Part shown: positions 8,854-16,683 of the stretch, in pieces
How the letters are laid out: each line of letters begins with the position of its first letter
Position numbering within the stretch: the first letter of the stretch is position 1
Assembly: GCF_030269365.1 (NCBI RefSeq)
Contig: NZ_BSTF01000014.1
Location: 1-64,000, forward strand
Length of the DNA stretch: 64,000 nt
Direction of reading: 5' to 3'
Origin: Lentzea sp. NBRC 102530
GTDB lineage: Bacteria; Actinomycetota; Actinomycetes; Mycobacteriales; Pseudonocardiaceae
Made by a program: the position numbers and the translations under genes
The notes under the pieces: model-generated
Database searches by the model: none
Told to the model about the DNA's origin: nothing
The model's input: the letters and a program-made list of their open reading frames with translations, nothing else

Positions 8854-8870
8854 GTAAACGCCTGCTAACC
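8854..8870. promoter_or_regulatory. TetR operator before its own gene
   Basis: GTAAACGCCTGCTAACC differs at two positions from the site GTTAACGCCCGCTAACC inferred from the copies at 7803-7844. It ends 7 nt before the GTG start of the TetR gene, a position suited to autorepression. Confidence 0.65.
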
Positions 8871-8877
8871 TCCTTCC

Positions 8878-9450
8878 GTGGTCGAGAAACCCTCACGTCG
8901 GGACCAGATCCTCAACGCCGCGGCCGAACTCTTCGCGCGCCACGGCTTCCACGGCGTGGGCATCGACGACATCGGTGCGGCCGTCGGGATCTCCGGCCCG
9001 GCCCTCTACCGGCACTTCCGCAGCAAGGACGCGATGCTCGGCGAGATGCTGACGTCGATCTCCGAACGGCTGCTCGACGGCGGCCAGTCGCGGGTCGACG
9101 CCGCCTCGGACGCCGACGAGGCGTTGCGGGAGCTCATCGGGTGGCACGTCGACTTCGCGCTGGACGACCCGGCGCTGATCACCGTGCAGATGCGGAACCT
9201 CGCCAACCTCACCGATCCGGACCGCCGGCGGGTGCGGGCGTTACAGCGGCGCTACGTCGAGGTGTGGGTCGAGACGATCCGGCGCACGGTGCCGGACTTC
9301 GACGAGCCGACCGCGCGGGCGGCCGCGCACGCCGTGTTCGGGCTCATCAACTCGACGCCGCACAGCGCGCACCTCGACCGGGACCAGATGGCGACCTTGT
9401 TGTCGCGCATGGCGTTGGCCTCGCTGACCCCGGCCGTCGTGGCCACCTGA
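8878..9450 (+). CDS. TetR/AcrR-family repressor, probable regulator of the carboxylase/dehydrogenase operon
   Basis: 190 residues. The N-terminal HTH spans about residues 8-55 (RRDQILNAAAELFARHG, GISGPALYRHFRSKDAML), followed by an alpha-helical ligand domain. There is no convincing Shine-Dalgarno before the GTG start, so a leaderless mRNA is possible. The 17-nt operator at 8854-8870 matches the pair at the accD promoter, 1 kb away. The combination resembles Mycobacterium, where a TetR gene lies beside the accD1-accA1-fadE19 cluster. The ligand is probably a branched acyl-CoA, by inference. It converges on the NarL-type regulator gene with an 18-nt gap and no visible terminator. Confidence 0.88.
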   Translation: MVEKPSRRDQILNAAAELFARHGFHGVGIDDIGAAVGISGPALYRHFRSKDAMLGEMLTSISERLLDGGQSRVDAASDADEALRELIGWHVDFALDDPALITVQMRNLANLTDPDRRRVRALQRRYVEVWVETIRRTVPDFDEPTARAAAHAVFGLINSTPHSAHLDRDQMATLLSRMALASLTPAVVAT

Positions 9451-9468
9451 GCCGGCCACCCGCGGCCG

Positions 9469-10089
9469 CTAGATCAAGCCCCTTTGGTGCGCGGCCGACA
9501 CGGCGGACGCCCGGTCCGGCACCTCCAGCTTCGCGTAGACGTGCTGCAGGTGCGTCTTCACCGTCGCCTCGCTGATGTGCAACGCGGCCCCCACCTCGCG
9601 GTTCGTCTTGCCGCGCGCGACGAGAGCCAGCACCTCGCGTTCCCGGCTGCTCAACGCCGACACGGGAACCGGCGCGTGCACCTTGCGCACCAACCGCGCC
9701 GCAACGGAAGGCGACAGCACCGTCTCGTCGCGGGCCGCCGCCCGCACCGCGCGGAACAACTCCTCGCGGGGTGCGTCCTTCAACAGGTAGCCGATGGCGC
9801 CGGCCTCGATCGTCGGCAGCACGTCGGCGTCCGTGTCGTGCGTCGTCAGCACCAGCACCCGCGTCGAAGGGGCCAACGAACGGATCTGCCGCACCAGGTC
9901 CGCCCCGCTCGGGGCAGGCAGCCGGAGGTCGGTCACCGCAACGTCCGGGCGCACGGCGGCGATCACCGTCAGGGCCTCGGTGCCGCTCGCCGCCTCGCCC
10001 ACGACCTCGAAGTCGTCCTGGGTGCCGAGCATGCCGCGCAGGCCGTCGCGGACCACCGGGTGGTCGTCGATCACCACGAGGCGGATCAC
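9469..10089 (-). CDS. NarL/FixJ-type response regulator
   Basis: 206 residues. The receiver domain has phospho-acceptor Asp54 (DVAVTDLRLP), acidic pocket DD at 8-9, Thr in VLVLTTHDTD and Lys in YLLKDAP. The C-terminal LuxR-type HTH reads LSSREREVLALVARGKTNRE with ISEATVKTHLQHVYAKL. The GTG start overlaps the stop of the upstream kinase gene as GTGA, so the pair is translationally coupled. Signal and targets are unknown. It is the last gene of a three-gene operon with a kinase and a DUF418 membrane protein. Confidence 0.92.
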   Translation of the reverse strand: MIRLVVIDDHPVVRDGLRGMLGTQDDFEVVGEAASGTEALTVIAAVRPDVAVTDLRLPAPSGADLVRQIRSLAPSTRVLVLTTHDTDADVLPTIEAGAIGYLLKDAPREELFRAVRAAARDETVLSPSVAARLVRKVHAPVPVSALSSREREVLALVARGKTNREVGAALHISEATVKTHLQHVYAKLEVPDRASAVSAAHQRGLI

Positions 10090-11213
10090 CGGGCCTCCAG
10101 GGTGACGTTCACGGCGGTTCCGTTGCCGGGGGCCGATTCCACGGTCACGGTGCCGCCGAGCAGGCCCACCCGTTCCTCCATCCCGGTGAGGCCGAAGCCG
10201 CGCACCGACGGGTCGAAGCCCACGCCGTCGTCCATGACGTCCAGCACCACCACGTCCTCCATGTAGGACAGTGTGACGTCCACGCGGGAAGCCCGAGCGT
10301 GCCTGCCCGCGTTCGCGAGCGCCTCCTGGGTGGCGCGCAGCACGGCCACCTCGGTGTCCGCGCTCAACGGCCGGGCGGAGCCCGTCACCGTGCAGGTCGC
10401 CACCGCACCGTGCTCGGCACGCCAGGCGTCCACGGCCCGTTCCACCGCCTCGCTCAGCCGGCCGTCGCGCAACGGGCCGGGCCGCAGCGCCTCGATGGAG
10501 CGGCGCACCTCGACCAGGCTGTCGCGGGCCAGCCTCCGGGCGGTGGCGATGCGGCCGCGTGCCGCGTCGTCCGCGGACGTCAGCACCTCGGCCACCTCCA
10601 GCTGCGTCACGATGCCGGTGAGGCCCTGGGCGACGGTGTCGTGCATCTCGCGCGACACGCGGGCCCGTTCGGCGAGCACCTGGAGCCGGGCGTTCTCCTC
10701 GGACAGCGCCGTGACGCGCTCGTTGATCTCGCGGCGGCGGATGACCTCGCGTTCCATCACGCGGATGATCCAGCCGACGAGGATCGCCATCGGGGTGGTC
10801 ACGCCGAGGTTGATCAGAGCGGACGCCTTGAGGTCGGTGCCCTGCGGCACCAGCCACAACCCGCCCACGACCACCGCGCCCGCGTAGGCGAGCCACCCCG
10901 GCAGGGTCAGGAACGCGAGGCCGTAACAGGCGGCGACGAAGATCGTGAACACCCCGTCGTGCAGCAGCAACACGACGGTCCCGCCGAGCACTCCGGCGAA
11001 GTACAGCAGCATCAGCAGGGTCCGCCGCTCCAACCACGACGGGTGCGCGATCACGAACCACCAGTGCCACAACACCAGCGCACCGACCACGGCCAGCGGC
11101 ACGAGGGAGATCGGTCGCGCCACCAGGTAGACACCCGTCGCCAGGGCCAGCAGGCCACCCGGCACGAGTGCCCACACCTGGTTCCACCGGCGTTCCTGCT
11201 CCACCATGGACAT
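10086..11213 (-). CDS. Sensor histidine kinase, NarL-partner (HisKA_3) type
   Basis: 375 residues. Five to six N-terminal membrane segments with no large extracytoplasmic loop occupy about residues 15-165. A HisKA_3 dimerisation domain with ERARVSREMHDTVAQGLTGI supplies the phospho-accepting His, and a HATPase_c domain has the N-box EALANAGRHA and G-box DDGVGFD, GFGLTGMEERV. It senses a membrane or intramembrane cue and phosphorylates the regulator encoded next. ATG 11213 overlaps the stop of the DUF418 gene as TGATG. The physical coupling to DUF418 suggests that protein supplies or modifies the signal, which is inference. Confidence 0.92.
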   Translation of the reverse strand: MSMVEQERRWNQVWALVPGGLLALATGVYLVARPISLVPLAVVGALVLWHWWFVIAHPSWLERRTLLMLLYFAGVLGGTVVLLLHDGVFTIFVAACYGLAFLTLPGWLAYAGAVVVGGLWLVPQGTDLKASALINLGVTTPMAILVGWIIRVMEREVIRRREINERVTALSEENARLQVLAERARVSREMHDTVAQGLTGIVTQLEVAEVLTSADDAARGRIATARRLARDSLVEVRRSIEALRPGPLRDGRLSEAVERAVDAWRAEHGAVATCTVTGSARPLSADTEVAVLRATQEALANAGRHARASRVDVTLSYMEDVVVLDVMDDGVGFDPSVRGFGLTGMEERVGLLGGTVTVESAPGNGTAVNVTLEAR

Positions 11214-12304
11214 CACACCGAAGATCCTTGCAGCCTGCGCACACTGCTCAGCAACGCCTCGGCAGGTCCCCGCTGACCGCGGCGCCGCAGCAGGTCGGCC
11301 AGCAGCACCGACGCGAGCCACGTCACCAGCGCCACCAGTGCGATCCCCGCGGACCCGAGCGTCGCGCCGAGCCCCAGCGTGTAGGGCACGAACAGCAGCA
11401 CGAACACGACGGACTGGAACAGGTAGCAGCTCAGCGACCGCTCCCCGCAGGCCGCGACGGCCCGCACGACGGGGTTGTCGGCACGCACCCGCAGCGAGAT
11501 CAACGCGATCAGCGCCGCGTACCCGAGGCCACCCGCGATCCCGGTGACGGCGTGCAGCGCGGCCAGCCCGGCCAGCTCCGACGGCTCCCCGACGTGCAGG
11601 ACACCCGCGACCGCGAGACCGCTGGGCGCTCCGCCGAGCACCGCGATCGAGATTCCCCAGCCCGCCACGCGGCGCAGCAGCGTCCGGTGCCGGTCGGGCG
11701 CCGCGAGAACGTCACGACGAGCGGCCCACACCCCCATCATGGCGGCCGCGCCGACCCCGACGAGGCCGAGCGGGACGAGCAGCCACTCCAGCGGACGCAT
11801 CGCCATCGCGGCCAGCGGGTCGGCCGTCTCGAACGACAGGAAGAACGCCCGCTCCCCGTTCGGCGGCGTCGCGTACGCCTGTCCCGCGATCAGCGCGGTC
11901 AGCCCCAGCCAGAGGGTGGCGACCACGAACAGCGTGCGGTCCTTCCACCGGGTCATCGCGATCACCGCGAACCCGAGCACGCCGTACAGGCCGAGCACGT
12001 CACCGGGGAACAGCAGCAACGCGTGCAGGAACCCGAAGACGATCAGCCACCAGTTGCGCGCCTTGACGCGTTGCGGGGCCATCTTCGCGACGCCGTACGC
12101 GAACAGGAACGCGAACATCGGGTACGCGCGGGCGTCGACGAACGACACGACGACGAAGCTGACCAGGTGGTCGAGGAACCCCGTCTCGACGATGTGCTGG
12201 CGCACCCCGTACGGGCGGCCGTGGAGGTAGACGGCCGAGTTCGCCAGCGCGATCAACGCGAGCATGCCACCGCGGGCCAGATCAGGTGTGAGCAGTCGTT
12301 TCAT
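11213..12304 (-). CDS. DUF418-family multi-pass membrane protein
   Basis: 363 residues with about eight to ten membrane segments. The opening MKRLLTPDLARGGMLALIALANS and the C-terminal GERSLSCYLFQSVVFVLLF are typical of DUF418/YeiB-like membrane proteins. The family is thought to be related to membrane acyltransferases; no reaction is established. It is the first gene of the operon with the histidine kinase and response regulator. A longer open frame upstream (to 12760) would add arginine-rich sequence with no family similarity, so I start at ATG 12304, just upstream of the hydrophobic core. The gene is divergent from the phospholipase-acyltransferase fusion gene across a 136-bp intergenic region. 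Confidence 0.8.
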   Translation of the reverse strand: MKRLLTPDLARGGMLALIALANSAVYLHGRPYGVRQHIVETGFLDHLVSFVVVSFVDARAYPMFAFLFAYGVAKMAPQRVKARNWWLIVFGFLHALLLFPGDVLGLYGVLGFAVIAMTRWKDRTLFVVATLWLGLTALIAGQAYATPPNGERAFFLSFETADPLAAMAMRPLEWLLVPLGLVGVGAAAMMGVWAARRDVLAAPDRHRTLLRRVAGWGISIAVLGGAPSGLAVAGVLHVGEPSELAGLAALHAVTGIAGGLGYAALIALISLRVRADNPVVRAVAACGERSLSCYLFQSVVFVLLFVPYTLGLGATLGSAGIALVALVTWLASVLLADLLRRRGQRGPAEALLSSVRRLQGSSV

Positions 12305-12440
12305 GCTCCAAGCGTGTCCTTGTGACAGGTTGGGCGACATCATCCGTGTCATCGGCCCGCATCCACCGATCGACGGATGGCGTGCGGCTGACCTGGCGAA
12401 CTGGCGATCAGCCGAGACCCTTCCGTAACCTGGCTCGACA

Positions 12441-14465
12441 ATGGGCGCGCGCAAACTCCTCCTCCGGCTTCCGGCCTGGTTCCGGTTCACGGTGATCACG
12501 CTCGCGGTGTTCGTCTGCGGGGTGATCGCGTCCCGCCCGGCCACCGGCGACGGCGGGATCCCGCCCAGCGCCGACGTGATCGCCGCGGCCAACGCCGTCG
12601 ACGCGTTCGTGGCCCCGTCCGCGACGCACGACCCGTACGTGAACCTGCCGGGCGACTTCGCGAGAGAGATGGGCCGCGACCCCAAGACGATCACCGCGCC
12701 GGACGGAACGCTCCGGGTCGTCGACGCCGGCGGCGGCTGCTCGGGTCCGGCCGGGGACACGGAGTGGGACTTCAGCGCGGCGTGCCGGGCGCACGACCTG
12801 GGTTACGACCTGTTGCGCTACGCCGACCACAAGGGCGATCCGCTCGGCCCGCAGGCGCGCAAGGCGCTGGACGACCGGCTCACGACCGACCTGCACACCC
12901 AGTGCCGGCTGAACCCGCGTGGCGCCGAGCAGAGCTGCCACGCGGTCGCCGAGGTCTACGCGATGGGCCTGAAGTTCAACTCCTGGCGGCAGCGCTGGGG
13001 AGCGCCCGGCCACGAACCCGTGGTGGCGTGGGCGTTCGGCAGCGCGGTCGTCGTGTTCCTGTTGCTGGCGCGGCTGCACGGCCGTCGCCGCGACCACAGC
13101 GCGCCGTTGCCGGAGGTGCTGCAGAACGCCGAGCAGGACCGGTACGCGACGTTCCTGCGGCTGTTCAGCCTGGCGTTGCTGGTGCTCGGCGAGACGGTGG
13201 CGACGCTCGCGCACCTGCGGGGGCTCGGCACGCCGTGGCTGTGGGCGTTGCAGGCGGTGCCGTTGTTCTTCTTCGCGGGCGGGCACGCGAACCTGCGCAG
13301 CTGGCAGGAGCACCGGGGCGGGTTCGGTTGCTGGGTGTCGAGCCGGACGTCGTGGCTGCTGCGGCCGGTGCTCGCGTTCGTGCTGCTGTGGGTGGTGCTG
13401 TTCGCCGCCCTGAACCTGCTCGACGTCAAGGTCGACGCGTACAGCCGGTTGATCACGCATCCGTTGTGGTTCCTCGGGGTCTACCTGCTCGCGGTGGCGG
13501 CGACCCCGGCGGCCGCGTGGCTGCACCAGCACTTCCGCCGCACCACGCCGTTCGTGCTGGTGCTGGTGACGATGGCGGTCGAGGTCGCGCGCACGTCGAC
13601 GGACTGGAAGACCGGCGGGTACGTGAACCTGATCGTCGGCGCGTTGCTGATGCAGCAGATCGGGTTCTTCTACGCGGACGGCACGCTGACGAACCTGTCG
13701 CGCCGGCTGCTCGCCGCGCTGGGTGCCGTGACGGTGCCCGCGCTGGTGTTCTTCAGCGACTACCCGCGCTCGATGATGGTGCTCGGCGTGGCGCAGGTGT
13801 GCCTCGCGCTGCTGGCCCGCGAGCGGCTCACGACGTGGCTCGACGGCCGGTCGTGGCACGTCGTGGACTTCGCCCGGCGCGCACCGATGACGGTGTACCT
13901 CACCTACCTCGCGGGCGTCGGCGCGCTGGTCGGGTTGCTGGGGCTGACGCAGGCACCGATCTGGCTGGTGTTCGGGCTGGTGCCGTTGATCCTGCTGTTC
14001 CACCGCTTCGAACGCCGCCTGGTGCGGGTGCACCGGCTGGCGCACGAGTCGCACCGCACCCGCCTCGCGACGGCGGCGGGCGTGTCGTTCGGGACGCTCG
14101 GCGTGCTCGGGTTCGTGGTGAGCGGCTTCCTCGGCGACGGCGTGCTGGTGGTGCTGCCGGTCGACCCGTTGCAGAACCTCATCCACCTGCTGCTCGGCTG
14201 GTACCTGATCCACACGGCCCGCACCGGCAGCTGCGACACGCGCCTGCCGTGGCTGCTCACGGCACTGGCGTGCGTACCGCCGATGCTGGCGCTGGACCCG
14301 GCTCCTCCGGTGGTGGTGCTGCACGCCGTGGCGATCGGCCTCGCAGTGCTCGGAGCCATCCCCAGGTCACGGCCGCGCACACCGGCAGCCACAGCACCCG
14401 CTGCCACACCCAGTCCGGATCCTCTGGTGGCTGCTGGAGCCCCGGCAACGGCCCCCACGCGCTGA
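12441..14465 (+). CDS. Fusion: prokaryotic phospholipase A2 domain plus degenerate acyltransferase-3-like membrane domain
   Basis: 674 residues. After an N-terminal membrane anchor (12-32) lies a PLA2 domain at about 45-185 with Cys100, Trp109, Cys115 and the catalytic His118-Asp119 pair in ACRAHDLGYD, as in Streptomyces PLA2. The remaining ~450 residues are a multi-pass domain resembling membrane acyltransferases: VPLFFFAGGHANLRSW and HPLWFLGVYLLAVAA match the neighbouring acyltransferase (GLFFFVGGFAAAHS, TPLWFLGVYLVLLAM). The acyltransferase His in the first helix (R-x10-H, LGHW in the neighbour) is Glu here (RLFSLALLVLGE). The last ~35 residues are Pro/Ala-rich and antisense to the next gene. 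Preceding them is a stretch resembling DUF4383 (PLQNLIHLLLGWYLI), tentatively. A role in membrane lipid deacylation or remodelling is likely. Confidence 0.75.
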   Translation: MGARKLLLRLPAWFRFTVITLAVFVCGVIASRPATGDGGIPPSADVIAAANAVDAFVAPSATHDPYVNLPGDFAREMGRDPKTITAPDGTLRVVDAGGGCSGPAGDTEWDFSAACRAHDLGYDLLRYADHKGDPLGPQARKALDDRLTTDLHTQCRLNPRGAEQSCHAVAEVYAMGLKFNSWRQRWGAPGHEPVVAWAFGSAVVVFLLLARLHGRRRDHSAPLPEVLQNAEQDRYATFLRLFSLALLVLGETVATLAHLRGLGTPWLWALQAVPLFFFAGGHANLRSWQEHRGGFGCWVSSRTSWLLRPVLAFVLLWVVLFAALNLLDVKVDAYSRLITHPLWFLGVYLLAVAATPAAAWLHQHFRRTTPFVLVLVTMAVEVARTSTDWKTGGYVNLIVGALLMQQIGFFYADGTLTNLSRRLLAALGAVTVPALVFFSDYPRSMMVLGVAQVCLALLARERLTTWLDGRSWHVVDFARRAPMTVYLTYLAGVGALVGLLGLTQAPIWLVFGLVPLILLFHRFERRLVRVHRLAHESHRTRLATAAGVSFGTLGVLGFVVSGFLGDGVLVVLPVDPLQNLIHLLLGWYLIHTARTGSCDTRLPWLLTALACVPPMLALDPAPPVVVLHAVAIGLAVLGAIPRSRPRTPAATAPAATPSPDPLVAAGAPATAPTR

Positions 14466-15279
14466 GCGCCAGCGTCACGGTGATCAGCGCGCTCTGATGC
14501 GCGAGGAAGATCCCCAGCGCCCGCCTGTTCAGCCACTGCACGGGTTTCGCCGTGCCGAGCCTGGTCAGCGCGGGTGCGATCGTGAGCACCAGCCCGATCT
14601 GCGCGAACGCCAGCGCGAGCGTCGCGTGGTTCGGCGGGTTGAGGTTCGAGACCGCCTCGCCCGGAATCCCCACCGCCGACACGGGATACCCGCCGACCGT
14701 CGTCAGCAGCGCGTACCCGAGCACACCCGCGATCAGCAGCGGCGGACCGGGAATCCGGCGGCGCTTGAGCGCGTACCCGAGCTGCCAGGCCGCCCACCAC
14801 ACGGCGTACGGGACGAGGAACACCAGCACGACCGGTACGAGCACACCCCACGAGTGCTCGTCCAGCTTGCGCACCAACGGTTTCATCGCCAGCAGCACCA
14901 GGTACACGCCCAGGAACCAGAGCGGCGTGGTGACCAGGAAGCCGATGTTCCAGGCGGTGCCCTGGTCGACGCCGCGCAGGACCAGTCCGAAGAGGACACA
15001 CGCCCAGCAGGCCAGCATCAGCAGCGTCGGCACGGCGAGTTGCTTGAGGCGGGTGAAGAACGGCGTCTTCGAGTGCGCCGCCGCGAACCCGCCCACGAAG
15101 AAGAACAACCCGAGGGTTTGCAGCACCCACGACACGGGCGTGAGCGACTGCAGGTGTTTCAGAGGACTGTCGATGTACATGCCGGTCGGGGTGTCGACCA
15201 GCGCCGTGACCAGCCAGTGGCCGAGCACGACGGTGACCACCGCCAACGCCCGCACGGCGTCGATGAACGGATTCCTCAC
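14257..15279 (-). CDS. Acyltransferase-3 family membrane protein
   Basis: 340 residues with about ten membrane segments. The first helix carries the conserved Arg and His (VRALAVVTVVLGHWL) of OafA/WecH-like acyltransferases, which transfer acyl groups to membrane or cell-envelope acceptors. The GTG start overlaps the stop of the upstream hydrolase gene as GTGA. The 3' end overlaps the convergent phospholipase-fusion gene by 209 bases. Its last ~30 residues (PRRAAPPPEEPGPAPASAV) are low-complexity, but hydrophobic helix sequence lies inside the overlap, so the overlap is not all tail. It probably works with the adjacent hydrolase on a lipid or glycan acceptor; the acceptor is unknown. Confidence 0.85.
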   Translation of the reverse strand: MRNPFIDAVRALAVVTVVLGHWLVTALVDTPTGMYIDSPLKHLQSLTPVSWVLQTLGLFFFVGGFAAAHSKTPFFTRLKQLAVPTLLMLACWACVLFGLVLRGVDQGTAWNIGFLVTTPLWFLGVYLVLLAMKPLVRKLDEHSWGVLVPVVLVFLVPYAVWWAAWQLGYALKRRRIPGPPLLIAGVLGYALLTTVGGYPVSAVGIPGEAVSNLNPPNHATLALAFAQIGLVLTIAPALTRLGTAKPVQWLNRRALGIFLAHQSALITVTLALSAWGPLPGLQQPPEDPDWVWQRVLWLPVCAAVTWGWLRALRGRSPRRAAPPPEEPGPAPASAVRTPVP

Positions 15280-15977
15280 AGCTGGTTCCCCGCAATCCCG
15301 ACCAGTGCCTTCAGCGTCTCGGTGCCCGGCTCGTAGTACGTGTCGTGCTTCCCGCCCTCGAACCGCAGCACGGTGGCCCCGAAGCCGTCCGAAGCCGGAT
15401 CCGTGCCGTGCCCGAGGTCGAACAACCGCACGTTGGGCACGAACCGCATCCAGTCGCCGCTCGACCGCAACACCCACACCCGAGCCCGCGTCCCCAGCTC
15501 GGCCGCCGACGACGCCCGCACCCCGGGACTCCCGGTGAACACGACGTCCGCGACGTCCAGCTCGTGCGCGGCCAGCCCGACCACCACCGAGCCGTAGCTG
15601 TGCCCGATGACGTGCACCCGCACCCGCGAGGGCAACGCCCGCACGAAGTCGGCCAGCCGTTCGGCGCCCTGCCGGGCCAGCGACCCGGTCACCGCGTCCA
15701 CCCCGAGCCCCTGCGGCGTCCGGTACCCGAGCCAGGCGATCACCGCCAGGTCGTCGCGGTGGGCCTCCGCGTGCAGGTTGGCCGCCATCCGCCCGACCGT
15801 CCGGTCGAACCGGTCGACGTCCACGTCGGACCCCGGCACCACGACCACGACGTCCCTGGCGGTCGCGAGGTCCCCGACGATCGCGACCCGGCGGGCGACG
15901 TCGGCACGCCACTGCGCGATCGACGGCGCGACCGACGGCAGGGCGATCAGCAGGAGGAACAGGACGGCTCGGCGCAT
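15276..15977 (-). CDS. Secreted or anchored alpha/beta hydrolase (DUF1023-like)
   Basis: 233 residues. A hydrophobic N-terminus (AVLFLLLIALPSVAPSIA) acts as signal or anchor. The nucleophile elbow is GHSYGS within VRVHVIGHSYGSVVVGLAA. A late His in EGGKHDTYY and an Asp in the preceding strand complete a probable triad. The VVVVPGSDVDVDRFDRTVG segment matches the DUF1023 hydrolases of actinomycetes. It lies 52 nt downstream of a NarL-type regulator gene and overlaps the acyltransferase gene, so a kinase-regulator-hydrolase-acyltransferase operon is likely. The substrate is unknown; an acyl ester is plausible from the neighbours. Confidence 0.82.
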   Translation of the reverse strand: MRRAVLFLLLIALPSVAPSIAQWRADVARRVAIVGDLATARDVVVVVPGSDVDVDRFDRTVGRMAANLHAEAHRDDLAVIAWLGYRTPQGLGVDAVTGSLARQGAERLADFVRALPSRVRVHVIGHSYGSVVVGLAAHELDVADVVFTGSPGVRASSAAELGTRARVWVLRSSGDWMRFVPNVRLFDLGHGTDPASDGFGATVLRFEGGKHDTYYEPGTETLKALVGIAGNQL

Positions 15978-16029
15978 GCCCCAGAAGCTAGGAAGACGAC
16001 GACCGCGGGATCGTCACCCCGCAGCGCCA

Positions 16030-16683
16030 TTACCCCGGTACCACGAGCCCGCTCTCGTACGCCGCGATCACGGCCTGGGCGCGGTCGCGCAGGCCGAGTT
16101 TCATCAGCACGCGGCTCACGTGCGTCTTCACCGTCTGCTCGGCGACCACCAGCGACGCGGCGATCTCGGAGTTCGACAGGCCCTGCGCGATCAGCACGAG
16201 GACCTCGGTCTCACGTTCGGTCAGCGCGGACAGCTGCGCGGGCCGCACCCGTTCCGCCCGCCGCGACCGCACGAAGTCCTCGATCAGCCGCTTGGTGATC
16301 GAAGGGGCCAGCAACGCCTCGCCCGCGGCCACCACGCGCACGGCGTTCAGGAGTTCACGGGCGGGTGCGTGCTTGAGCAGGAACCCGCTGGCGCCCGCCT
16401 GCAACGCCTCGTAGACGTAGTCGTCGAGGTCGAACGTGGTCAACACCAGCACTTTCACCTCGGCCGACCCGTCCAGCAGCAGGCGCGTCGCGGTGAGCCC
16501 GTCCATCTCGGGCATGCGGATGTCCATCAGCACGACGTCGGGCGAGACCTCCCGTGCCAGCGCCACGCCCCGCACGCCGTCGCCCGCGGACCCGACGACC
16601 TCGATGTCGTCCTGCGCGGCCAGCAACGCGGAGAAGCCCTCGCGGACCATCTCCTGGTCGTCCACCACGACCACCCTGATCAC
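16030..16683 (-). CDS. NarL/FixJ-type response regulator (second pair)
   Basis: 217 residues. The receiver domain has Asp54 in DVVLMDIRMPEMDGL, Thr in VLVLTTFDLDD and Lys in FLLKHAP; a LuxR-type HTH reads LTERETEVLVLIAQGLSNSE and VAEQTVKTHVSRVLMKL. The GTG start overlaps the kinase stop as GTGA. It is separated from the alpha/beta hydrolase gene by only 52 nt on the same strand, so the lipid-related genes downstream may belong to its operon or regulon. The sequence is clearly not a recent duplicate of the 9469 regulator. Confidence 0.92.
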   Translation of the reverse strand: MIRVVVVDDQEMVREGFSALLAAQDDIEVVGSAGDGVRGVALAREVSPDVVLMDIRMPEMDGLTATRLLLDGSAEVKVLVLTTFDLDDYVYEALQAGASGFLLKHAPARELLNAVRVVAAGEALLAPSITKRLIEDFVRSRRAERVRPAQLSALTERETEVLVLIAQGLSNSEIAASLVVAEQTVKTHVSRVLMKLGLRDRAQAVIAAYESGLVVPG

